DNA from: Ruminococcus sp.
Lineage (GTDB): Bacteria; Bacillota; Clostridia; Oscillospirales; Ruminococcaceae
Direction of reading: 5' to 3'
NCBI GenBank assembly: GCA_020861185.1
Contig: JAJBSV010000008.1
Location: 186,001-250,000, forward strand
DNA: 64,000 nt
The position numbers and the translations under genes were made by a program. Each line of letters opens with the position of its first letter. The stretch's first letter is position 1. Shown piece after piece: positions 51,966-60,216 of this stretch. The notes beneath the pieces are model-generated. The model was not told the origin of the DNA. It saw only the letters and a list, made by a program, of their open reading frames with translations, and did not search any database.

Positions 51966-51987
51966 GGACAAATAAACTGTTTTGTCC
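51966..51987. promoter_or_regulatory. TetR operator copy 2 (GGACAAA-N8-TTTGTCC)
   Basis: 22-bp dyad GGACAAA-TAAACTGT-TTTGTCC, the same length and arms as the copy at 49365. It lies about 65 bp before the cysteine-less radical SAM-like gene; a TATAAT for that direction is at about 51935. Confidence 0.7.
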
Positions 51988-52127
51988 CGAAAAGTAACAC
52001 TTTTTTGTGAGGTCCGATTTTACCACACTTTGTGCTTTCGTGTCCAATGACTTTTTTCTTTGCTTGAATTAAAATAATGTAAAAGAAAGCGGAGAAATAC
52101 TCTGCACACAAGAAAGGACAGATATAA

Positions 52128-53472
52128 ATGAAGAAAAATCTTCTTAAGAATTTCGGAATCAGACAGGCATTCAACTACCTCGAGAAAAATCCCGAAGAGA
52201 ATATTCCAAAGCTCGTTAATATGCTCGAAAAGAGCTACAGTGGAGAGACCTTCCAGAAACAGATTGCAATTATCAAGAAAGCAGTCGAAGAAAAAAATAA
52301 CTGGTATCAGCTCATGATGAAAATGTATGAGCTTGACCCGGGCGTTCGTAAAGCTGTTTTCGAAAATTTACTTCTTAATGGCAGTATAGACGGCTATGCC
52401 TATCAGCAGGAGATGTCCAAGAAGTATAACTGCAATATTCCATGGGCGATTCTCGGCATGCAATCTTCATTGCACCGGTTGTTGGGCGGCTGAGTACGGA
52501 AACAAGCTCAATCTGAGCCTCGAAACGATAGATTCTATCGTAAAGCAAGGCAAGGAGCTTGGCTGTTACATGTATATCTACACAGGCGGCGAGCCTATGG
52601 TCAGAAAGAACGATTTAATCAAAATTTGTGAGATGAATCCCGATTGCGAGTTCATTGCATTCACAAACGGTACGCTCATTGACGAGGATTTCTGTAAAGA
52701 GCTGCTCAGAGTCAAGAACTTTGTTCCCGCCATCAGCCTTGAGGGCTTTGAGGACGCCAACGACTCGAGACGCGGCGAAGGCGTTTACGACAAGGTTCAT
52801 AACGCTATGAAGCTTTTGAAGGACAATAAGCTTCCGTTCGGAATTTCCGCCTGCTACACATCGCACAACTGCGATGACATCACAAGCGAAGAGTTCTTTG
52901 ATATGATTATAGATGCGGGAGCTCTCTTTATCTGGTTCTTCCACTATATGCCTGTCGGAAACGGCGCAGTAACGGAGCTTCTCCCCTCACCCAAACAACG
53001 TGAGAAGGTTTGCAGAAGAATAAGGGAGTATCGCGGTTCAAAGGCTATCTTCAGCATTGACTTCCAGAACGATGCGCAGTACATAGGCGGCTGTATTGCC
53101 GGCGGCAGAAAATATCTCCACATCAATGCAAAGGGCGATGTTGAGCCTTGCGTATTCATCCACTATTCAAATGTCAATATCCACGACTGCACGCTTCTGG
53201 ATGCACTGAGGAGTCCCCTCTTCAAGGCATACCATGACAATCAGCCGTTTAATGATAACATGTTCAGACCTTGCCCGATGCTCGAAAATCCCGAAAAGCT
53301 AAGAGCCATGGTCAAGGAAACAAAAGCAAAGAGCACCGACTATGAAAGCTACGAGAGTGCGGACCATCTTTGCGACAAGTGTGAAAGCTACGCCGAGAAC
53401 TGGACACCTACAGCGGATAAGCTGCGGGACGAAGTTCAGAAGAAAAAAGCGGAGGCTAATGCCAAGGGCTGA
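52128..53472 (+). pseudogene. Radical SAM protein gene broken by a frameshift at the cluster motif
   Basis: The first frame (52128-52493) gives a helical N-terminal domain ending CNIPWAIL and then stops. The next frame, from about 52450, encodes SACNLHCTGCWAAEYGN with the radical SAM CxxxCxxC motif, YIYTGGEPMVRK, ISLEGFEDANDSRRGEG and a C-terminal Cys-rich part (CIAGGRKYLHINAKGDVEPC, CDKCESY). The overlap implies loss of 3n+2 bases, most simply 14, between IPWAI and ACNLHC, where relatives have about five more residues. The rest is well preserved, so the lesion is recent or a sequence error. AAAGGACAG precedes the ATG. Confidence 0.75.
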
Positions 53473-53540
53473 CACACTCCATAATTTTTGCAAGCACCAC
53501 TTTCAATCATATTCTTTCCTTTGGCGGCATCCCGAGCCGC

Positions 53541-53581
53541 AAAAACATCGGAGTCGTCTTCTACGGCTCCGATGTTTTTTA
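53541..53581. terminator. Bidirectional terminator between the radical SAM gene and the permease
   Basis: 9-bp stem ACATCGGAG / CTCCGATGT extended by inner pairs, T6 on the plus strand and T5 on the minus strand. Confidence 0.8.
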
Positions 53582-53589
53582 TGTAATCT

Positions 53590-56283
53590 TTATTCGACCG
53601 ATTTTAGGGATTCCGCCATATCAATGGCTGATATCTTCTTTCGCAATATCAGATCGGTTATAATTGCAAACAGTACTACAAGTATAACCGTAAGTACAAA
53701 GCTCCTTGGGCTTATAATTATTTTGAACGAGACCATGTCGACTTTTATCTGAGACATTACAAAGGCGTGCAGAAGAACTCCAAGTGGCAATCCTATGACT
53801 ATTCCCATCAGCGTCAGAACGATGTTCTCTCTGAAAACGTAATCATTAGTCTCACTCTTTCGGAAACCGATAACTTTGATAGTGGCGATTTCTCTTGCAC
53901 GTTCGGAAATATTGATATTTCCTAAGTTGAACATGACTATCAAAGCAAGTGCGGCGGCACAGAAGAGAATCAGCAGTACAACATAGTTGAGGCTCTGCAT
54001 CATGTTGTCGATCATCTGCCTTGTGTCGTTTACAACGGTAACAGACGAAATCCCATCCATGTTCAGAAGGGCTGCGGAAACGCTATAATCGTTGGCGTCA
54101 TCATTGAGACTGAGCATAAGTGTTGAAGGCTCATATTCTTCTCCAAAAATCTCTTCATAGGCTTCGCCGGTCATGTAGATATAGTGCTGTACATAATTTT
54201 CTACGAGTCCTGAAACAGTGGCTTCAGCTGTTTCACCTTCGGTGGTGTAGACGGTAATGCTGTCCCCTACATCAACACCGAGCATTGAAGCAAGTTTTTC
54301 CGAAACCAGAACCCCGCCATCGGTCAGCAGTGAAATCTCCTCATCATCTAAGTGGAGACTTATCACATCGCTGAAATGCTCATCATCCGAAATGATATAG
54401 TAAGCTGTCTTGTAGACATCGTTTGCGCTGACGTCTGTCGAATAGGACATTGAAGTTGCCTGAGAAGAAATTGTGTCTGAAAGCTCATCGGAAATGTTTG
54501 CAAGATCCTCTTCTGTAATCTCGTCAGAGAAATTAACTGAGATATCATAGGTCAGAATGTCGTCAAACTGGAAGTTACCTAAATTGGCGATTGAGTCATT
54601 GATTCCGAAGGCAGTGAGGACAAGCGCCGTACATCCGGCAATTCCCATCAGCATCATTACCATTCTTTTTTTGAATCGGAAAATGTTGCGGACGGTTACC
54701 TTATGCATGAACTTGAGATGTGACCAGACCGGTGTTATCCTCTCAAGCCAGATTCTCTTTCCTGCAGGTGGTGATTTCGGTCTTATAAGGTCTGCCGGTG
54801 GGCACTTGAGAGCGCTTCGACAGGCTATAACAGTTGGACCCACAGAGCACAAAAGCGACAGTACAAGCGATACTGCGAAATATCCCGCATTGAATATGTA
54901 GACAAAGCCTTCAAGGTTATAGAGCATCGTGTATGCCTTGATTATGACAAATGGGAACAGGAAGGTTCCGACAAAATATCCGACTACACTCCCTATCACG
55001 GCAGCTGTTCCGGAATAGGTGATATACTTTGAAAGTGTTGCACCCTTGCCGTAGCCTAAAGCGCTCAGTATTCCTATCTGGGTTCTTTCATCGTCTACCA
55101 TTCTGGTCATTGTTGTTGAGCATACGAGCGCCGCAATCAGGAAGAAGAATATCGGGAGAAGTCTTGCGACATTGCTGACGATCAGCGAGTCGCTCTCGAA
55201 TGTCACATAGCCCGTATTGATACTTCTTGTGAAGGTATAGAGCTCGGGCTCTTCAAGATCGTCAAGCTCGGCTCTTGCGTCAGCGATTTCAGCCTCAGCA
55301 TCGGCTACTTCAGATTCAAGCTCTGCAACACCATCTTCATATTCTGCAAGACCGTCGTAATACTCAGTCCAAGAATCCTCAAGGTGGATTCCAAGGCTTT
55401 CATACTCTTCAAGGATTGTAAGCGCGCCCTGTAGCTCCGCCCAAGCGTCGTCAAGCTCCTTCTGGGCTTCTGCTCTGCTTTCTTCAAGCTCGCTTTCAGC
55501 GTCTGTGATTTCAGCTTCGGCATCTGAAACGATTCCGTCAAAGCGGGAATTTATTATTGCTTCGGTCTCATCCCCTACGAGTTCAGAAAACGAGTCTATC
55601 ATATCGTTATACTCGTCGGTATAAGGGTCGTATTTCTCTGTGCTCGTGACATACACTTCAGTGTAGTATTCGCTGTTGAAGCCTTCCTCGGGGATGATTA
55701 TGAAGCCTGTGACACTTCCGCTTCCCAAGGACGTTGTGCCTCTCGAGATATCCAGATACAACGGTGAGCGGCAGATACCAACTATTGTATACTCGGCGTA
55801 TGCAAACGTATCAAGAGTGTCTTCGTCGTTGCTGTCAGAGATGACTATGGTTGTGCCGATGTCATCTTCCGAGAATTCCTGTGAGTCAGCAAGGCATTCG
55901 TTCGCTGATTCCGGCATACGACCAGAGACAAGCTGAGGCTCGTTTACCCCAACAGTCAGCATCATTGCGTGATAAACGTATTCATCACTGCCTATTTGGG
56001 TGATGAAATCAGCGTTTATTGAGCCGACTGCGGTTTCTACTCCGTCTATTTCCGAAATCTTTTCGATATCTTCGTCTTCGAAGCCTATGGTTGAAATAAG
56101 TCTCAGATCGTAAAGCTTGGTCTCTTCGAGATACTCAAATTCGACGGCGAGCATTGAGGAATGGGTCTGCCGGAGCCCTGCGAAGAAAGCGACTCCGAGC
56201 ATGATAATGAGCATTATGGCTATGTATCTGCCCATACTCCCGGTTATGCTTCTTCTGATGTTTTTACTGTATGCGTTCTTCAT
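53590..56283 (-). CDS. FtsX-like ABC transporter permease
   Basis: 897 residues. N-terminal membrane helix (MGRYIAIMLIIMLGVAFFAG), a large outer domain with a long acidic coiled coil at about 255-345 (DAESELEESRAEAQKELDDA), a three-helix FtsX domain (about 365-480), a second outer domain and a final FtsX domain. This doubled design is that of the large YtrF/MacB-type permeases. It would work with the ATPase gene just upstream, probably in lipoprotein, peptide or envelope-stress export. GGTGA precedes the ATG at 56283, 7 bp after the ATPase stop. Confidence 0.9.
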   Translation of the reverse strand: MKNAYSKNIRRSITGSMGRYIAIMLIIMLGVAFFAGLRQTHSSMLAVEFEYLEETKLYDLRLISTIGFEDEDIEKISEIDGVETAVGSINADFITQIGSDEYVYHAMMLTVGVNEPQLVSGRMPESANECLADSQEFSEDDIGTTIVISDSNDEDTLDTFAYAEYTIVGICRSPLYLDISRGTTSLGSGSVTGFIIIPEEGFNSEYYTEVYVTSTEKYDPYTDEYNDMIDSFSELVGDETEAIINSRFDGIVSDAEAEITDAESELEESRAEAQKELDDAWAELQGALTILEEYESLGIHLEDSWTEYYDGLAEYEDGVAELESEVADAEAEIADARAELDDLEEPELYTFTRSINTGYVTFESDSLIVSNVARLLPIFFFLIAALVCSTTMTRMVDDERTQIGILSALGYGKGATLSKYITYSGTAAVIGSVVGYFVGTFLFPFVIIKAYTMLYNLEGFVYIFNAGYFAVSLVLSLLCSVGPTVIACRSALKCPPADLIRPKSPPAGKRIWLERITPVWSHLKFMHKVTVRNIFRFKKRMVMMLMGIAGCTALVLTAFGINDSIANLGNFQFDDILTYDISVNFSDEITEEDLANISDELSDTISSQATSMSYSTDVSANDVYKTAYYIISDDEHFSDVISLHLDDEEISLLTDGGVLVSEKLASMLGVDVGDSITVYTTEGETAEATVSGLVENYVQHYIYMTGEAYEEIFGEEYEPSTLMLSLNDDANDYSVSAALLNMDGISSVTVVNDTRQMIDNMMQSLNYVVLLILFCAAALALIVMFNLGNINISERAREIATIKVIGFRKSETNDYVFRENIVLTLMGIVIGLPLGVLLHAFVMSQIKVDMVSFKIIISPRSFVLTVILVVLFAIITDLILRKKISAIDMAESLKSVE

Positions 56284-56290
56284 AGTTCGG

Positions 56291-56995
56291 TCACCACTCA
56301 ATATTCTCGATGGGAACGATATGGTCGTTCAACTTGACCGAATGAATGGTTCCGCTCTTGACACGGATGATTCTGTTCGCCATTGCTGAAAGAGCAGAGT
56401 TATGCGTTATGATGACAACTGTCATGCCGTCATTACGACAGCAGTCCTGCAAGAGTTTTAGGATGGATTTACCTGTCTCATAATCAAGGGCACCGGTAGG
56501 CTCATCGCATAGCAGTAGCTTCGGCTTTTTGGCAAGTGCTCGGGCTATAGAAACTCTCTGTTGTTCTCCGCCGGAAAGCTGTGCCGGGAAGTTATCGAGT
56601 CTGTGAGAAAGCCCGACAGCCGTCAAGGCTTCCTTTGCAGGAATCGGGTCTTTGCAGAGCTGAGACGCAATTTCGACATTCTCAAGTGCTGTAAGATTCG
56701 GTATCAGGTTGTAGAATTGAAATACGAAGCCGATATCATGGCGGCGATAGTTGACGAGGTCGTCTTTTTTGAGACTGCCGACGTCGTTACCGTCCATAAT
56801 TACTTTTCCGCTCGTAAGAGTGTCCATTCCGCCGAGGATGTTAAGAAGTGTTGTCTTCCCCGCTCCCGACTCTCCGACTATTACGCAGACCTCACCCTTC
56901 TCAATAGTGAAGCTTGCTTCCGACAAGGCTTTTACTTCAACGTCGCCGGTTTTATATATCTTTGTTACTTTATCAAATTCAATAAACGAGTTCAT
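56291..56995 (-). CDS. ABC transporter ATP-binding protein (MacB/LolD type)
   Basis: 234 residues. Walker [14 protein letters not shown]-loop [10 protein letters not shown], signature [15 protein letters not shown], Walker [13 protein letters not shown] and the His switch VIITHN, with the LolD/MacB-like length. It pairs with the FtsX-type permease downstream. GGAG precedes the ATG. Confidence 0.95.
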   Translation of the reverse strand: MNSFIEFDKVTKIYKTGDVEVKALSEASFTIEKGEVCVIVGESGAGKTTLLNILGGMDTLTSGKVIMDGNDVGSLKKDDLVNYRRHDIGFVFQFYNLIPNLTALENVEIASQLCKDPIPAKEALTAVGLSHRLDNFPAQLSGGEQQRVSIARALAKKPKLLLCDEPTGALDYETGKSILKLLQDCCRNDGMTVVIITHNSALSAMANRIIRVKSGTIHSVKLNDHIVPIENIEW

Positions 56996-57152
56996 TATAT
57001 CACTCCTATAATTCTGTCAACATGATTTTATCGCAAATCGATTTATCTTTCATGAATATATTGTGTGAAGGTGATGAAATGGAAAAAAGAAAGCGGCACA
57101 CTTTCCGATTTTTTTGTTGTAAAAAAATTTTTCAGATTCTCTGAAAAACATG

Positions 57153-57181
57153 TTGACAGCAAAAGCTGTATATGATATAAT
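57153..57181 (+). promoter_or_regulatory. Consensus promoter of cysK
   Basis: TTGACA, 17 bp, TATAAT, both boxes at consensus, 55 bp before the start codon. Confidence 0.85.
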
Positions 57182-57182
57182 T

Positions 57183-57201
57183 ACCTACAATACTGGTAGG
57201 T
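57183..57201. promoter_or_regulatory. Probable Rrf2 operator at cysK
   Basis: Inverted repeat ACCTAC-N7-GTAGGT immediately after the -10 box, over the expected start point. A related ACCTACT half-site lies in the promoter of the Rrf2 gene about 1.4 kb away. Confidence 0.6.
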
Positions 57202-57236
57202 TTTAATCCAGCAAAAACTCTAAGGAGGATAATACA

Positions 57237-58166
57237 ATGACTGTATACAACAAAATAACCGACCTGGTAGGTGGAACTCCCCTTCTCAGGCTCAACAATT
57301 ACCTGAAGGCGGATAAGTATTACGCTGATATTCTTGCAAAGCTCGAATATCTGAACCCCGCAGGAAGCGTCAAGGACAGAATTGCAAAAGCAATGATTGA
57401 TAACGCAGAAGCCACTGGCGATTTGAAAGAAGGTTCAGTCATCATAGAGCCAACCAGCGGCAACACCGGAATCGGTCTGGCGGCGATTGCTGCATCCAAA
57501 GGCTACAGAATCATTCTTACCATGCCCGAGACTATGAGTGTTGAGAGAAGAAATCTCTTGAAAGCTTACGGTGCAGAGCTCGTGTTGACAGAAGGCTCCA
57601 AGGGCATGAAAGGTGCTATTGCGAAGGCGAATGAGCTTGCTGAAACTATTCCAGACAGCTTTATTCCCGGTCAGTTTGTGAATCCCGCCAACCCGAAGGC
57701 TCACTTTGAGACCACAGGTCCGGAAATCTGGAACGATACTGACGGCAAGGTTGATATTTTCGTTGCCGGTGTCGGTACAGGTGGAACGATAAGCGGTGTA
57801 GGAAAGTATCTTAAGAGCAGGAATCCGGACGTTAAAATAGTCGCAGTTGAACCGGCAGGCTCTCCTGTTTTGTCAACAGGTGTTGCCGGCTCACACAAGC
57901 TTCAGGGAATCGGTGCAGGATTCGTTCCCGATACTCTTGACACAAGCATATACGACGAGATTATCACCATCAAGGATGAAGAAGCATTCGACACAGGCAG
58001 GAAGCTTGCAAAAGTAGAAGGACTTTTGGTAGGAATCACATCTGGAGCCGCAGTTTATGCCGCTTCAATTCTTGCAAAGCGTCCCGAAAACGAAGGCAAG
58101 ACAATAGTTGCACTTCTCCCTGACACAGGTGACAGGTATTTGTCAACACCGATGTTCGCGGAATAA
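57237..58166 (+). CDS. cysK: Cysteine synthase A (O-acetylserine sulfhydrylase)
   Basis: 309 residues. PLP-lysine motif [14 protein letters not shown] near residue 40, substrate loop [10 protein letters not shown] near 72, phosphate loop [14 protein letters not shown] near 180 and VGITSGAA near the end are CysK hallmarks. It makes cysteine from O-acetylserine and sulfide. AAGGAGG precedes the ATG. The operator overlapping its start and the neighbouring Rrf2 regulator suggest control by cysteine or iron-sulfur status. Confidence 0.97.
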   Translation: MTVYNKITDLVGGTPLLRLNNYLKADKYYADILAKLEYLNPAGSVKDRIAKAMIDNAEATGDLKEGSVIIEPTSGNTGIGLAAIAASKGYRIILTMPETMSVERRNLLKAYGAELVLTEGSKGMKGAIAKANELAETIPDSFIPGQFVNPANPKAHFETTGPEIWNDTDGKVDIFVAGVGTGGTISGVGKYLKSRNPDVKIVAVEPAGSPVLSTGVAGSHKLQGIGAGFVPDTLDTSIYDEIITIKDEEAFDTGRKLAKVEGLLVGITSGAAVYAASILAKRPENEGKTIVALLPDTGDRYLSTPMFAE

Positions 58167-58169
58167 ATC

Positions 58170-58203
58170 AAAACCGTCTGCTGGATTACGGCAGGCGGTT
58201 TTC
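58170..58203. terminator. Bidirectional terminator between cysK and the Rrf2 gene
   Basis: 12-bp stem AAAACCGTCTGC / GCAGGCGGTTTT (one G-T pair) with a 9-base loop. Confidence 0.75.
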
Positions 58204-58605
58204 GTTATTCATGATGTCCTGTAGCGTTATACTGTCAAGATAGTCGGTGATTGCTTTGTATAATCCTTGCCAGACAGGGAGAGTCGGGCAGATATCTTTG
58301 CGTTTGCACTCAATCGGGTCGCATTCGAGACAGGAAACAGGAGCGAGACTGCCCTCGGTTAGCCTTAAAATCTCCCCTACCGTATATTTGTCAGGAGTCT
58401 GGGAAAGTCTGTAGCCACCCTGATATCCTCTGTTTGTTCTGAGTACGTCTGCGCCGTTAAATGCGGGGACTATCTGCTCGAGATATTTTTTCGAGATATT
58501 CTGCCTTTCGGCAATGTCTTTGAGGGAAACATAGCCGTCGCCCTGATTCTCGGCGAGGTCAACGAGCATCCGAAGAGCGTATCTGCCTTTTGTCGATATT
58601 TTCAT
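58186..58605 (-). CDS. Rrf2 family regulator with IscR-like cysteines
   Basis: 139 residues. MKISTKGRYALRMLVDLA and the wing RTNRGYQGGYRLS mark the Rrf2 family. The segment SCLECDPIECKRKDIC (about 92-108) has four cysteines, near the position of the three 2Fe-2S ligands of IscR, so it may sense iron-sulfur status; CymR, the cysteine regulator of bacilli, lacks such cysteines. AGGTGG precedes the ATG at 58605. Likely targets are cysK and its own gene. Confidence 0.9.
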   Translation of the reverse strand: MKISTKGRYALRMLVDLAENQGDGYVSLKDIAERQNISKKYLEQIVPAFNGADVLRTNRGYQGGYRLSQTPDKYTVGEILRLTEGSLAPVSCLECDPIECKRKDICPTLPVWQGLYKAITDYLDSITLQDIMNNENRLP

Positions 58606-58636
58606 AGTCGATACCACCTGTATTTTCGATACTCTA

Positions 58637-58665
58637 ATAATAACATATATTCAGTAGGTTTTCAA
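58637..58665 (-). promoter_or_regulatory. Promoter of the Rrf2 gene with embedded ACCTACT half-site
   Basis: Minus strand TTGAAA, 17 bp, TATTAT. ACCTACT directly follows the -35 box, suggesting autoregulation. Confidence 0.6.
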
Positions 58666-58696
58666 TCTCTTTTTTATAAAAAACACTGGAAATAGA

Positions 58697-58729
58697 TTGC
58701 CGCACGGAGTGGATAGCCCCGTGCGGCAA
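58697..58729. terminator. Strong hairpin after the MacB-type permease gene
   Basis: 11-bp perfect stem TTGCCGCACGG / CCGTGCGGCAA. It has no T tract on either side, so it may be an mRNA-stabilising 3' end or a weak terminator. Confidence 0.45.
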
Positions 58730-58768
58730 ACATATATGGATAGAGGTACTGACTCTGACTGTCAATTA

Positions 58769-60181
58769 TTATTCGTTCTTGATGGCTTCGAGCGCTGAAA
58801 GTCTTGTCGCTCTGATTGCGGGATAAAGTCCTGAGACTATACCTACTGCAATAGCCAGGAGCACTGCGACACCGTCAAGCCACGGCGGGATAACAGAGAG
58901 CGCCGAAGTGGAAGCGTCAATTCCGAGCATCGACATTCCGCCTGCGCTCGCCAAGTAGTTTACAGCCGCTGAGGCTCCATAGCTGAATATTACGCCTAAA
59001 ACTCCTCCGACAGCGCCGATTATGCCGGCTTCAATCAGGAACATGCTTCTTATATCCGAAAGCTTACACCCGAGAACCTTCATAATGCCTATCTCTCTGG
59101 TTCTTTCGTAGATGGACATTACCATCGTGTTGGCGATACTGATAGCCGCTACGATGAATGCTACGACGCCGATAGCACCTAAAATAGCTCTTAAGAACTT
59201 GGTCTGATCCTGAAGCTGGGTCAGGTATTCCATCGAAGAATAGGTCTCATAGCCCATCTCGTTGAGCTTGGCTTCTACACCCTGAACATACTTTGAATCT
59301 TCGACAAGAACTATTGCCTGATCGTAGATATTCTGACGGTTATCCTCGGTGCTTTCTATGTCCGTTGGTGTGTATTCATAGCCATAATACTTTGCTTGGT
59401 TTTCTTCAAACTCAAGGGCGAGACTGAAAACACCGTTTACATCCATGTAAGCATAGGTCTCGTAGTTACCGCTTTCGTTATATGCAAGTATACCCACGCA
59501 GTTGCCGTCGACAAGATCAATCTTTGGTCTTGAAGTATCAACAGCACTTTCGCCATAGGACCAATACCATGTAAACTGGTATGTGTGATTACTGCCTACA
59601 GGGTTAAATGGCAATTCATCGTCTTCTGTTATCGTCTTCCACCATATCTCGTCTTCCTCTCGCATTGTGTAGAAGTAGAAAGGCATGGCATAGGTCATCA
59701 CGAAGTTGGTTGTCCCAACATCATTCTCGTCAAGTAGTCGACCATAAAGAATTTCATAGCCCATATCCGCCATTGAAGCGGCGTCTATGCCGATAATCGA
59801 CATTGAAGAGCACTTTTCAGTGTTGTCCATTATCAGGTATCCCCAGTAGTAGTAATACGGGGAAACCACCTGAACATGGTCTATTTCGCTTATTTCCTCA
59901 ATGGCAATGTTATCAAGAACTACGTTCGATTCCGTATAAACGTATTCGCCCGTATCCTCGTCATACTGGTACGAGCCGCCATAGGAATAGATGGTTATCT
60001 GTTTAAGGTTTGAATAGGAGCTTATCTGGTCTTCGAAGCCCTTATTCATACCGATGCCTATCGAAAGCATTATAACGACTGCCGCCGTGCCGATTACAAC
60101 GCCCAAGACGGTTAGCATACTTCTGGCTTTACGTCTTAAGAAGTTGGAAAAGGCAAATCTTACGATATCCGTTTTTCTCAT
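58769..60181 (-). CDS. MacB-like ABC transporter permease
   Basis: 470 residues. N-terminal helix (ARSMLTVLGVVIGTAAVVIM) preceded by FSNFLRRKARS, a 280-residue outer domain rich in Tyr and acidic residues, and a C-terminal three-helix FtsX domain with NTMVMSIYERTREIGIMKVLG and LYPAIRATRLSALEAI, the MacB/SalY signature. It forms an exporter with the ATPase encoded first in the operon. AAGGAGGGAT lies before the ATG. The CARDB-like gene separates it from the ATPase gene. Confidence 0.92.
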   Translation of the reverse strand: MRKTDIVRFAFSNFLRRKARSMLTVLGVVIGTAAVVIMLSIGIGMNKGFEDQISSYSNLKQITIYSYGGSYQYDEDTGEYVYTESNVVLDNIAIEEISEIDHVQVVSPYYYYWGYLIMDNTEKCSSMSIIGIDAASMADMGYEILYGRLLDENDVGTTNFVMTYAMPFYFYTMREEDEIWWKTITEDDELPFNPVGSNHTYQFTWYWSYGESAVDTSRPKIDLVDGNCVGILAYNESGNYETYAYMDVNGVFSLALEFEENQAKYYGYEYTPTDIESTEDNRQNIYDQAIVLVEDSKYVQGVEAKLNEMGYETYSSMEYLTQLQDQTKFLRAILGAIGVVAFIVAAISIANTMVMSIYERTREIGIMKVLGCKLSDIRSMFLIEAGIIGAVGGVLGVIFSYGASAAVNYLASAGGMSMLGIDASTSALSVIPPWLDGVAVLLAIAVGIVSGLYPAIRATRLSALEAIKNE

Positions 60182-60216
60182 AATCAGTCATCCCTCCTTA
60201 TAGGGAAAAGCGGAAT

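Noticed and set aside
52440-52470. Programmed frameshift in the radical SAM gene
   Set aside because: No slippery sequence, and residues appear to be missing between IPWAI and the Cys motif, so a deletion fits better.
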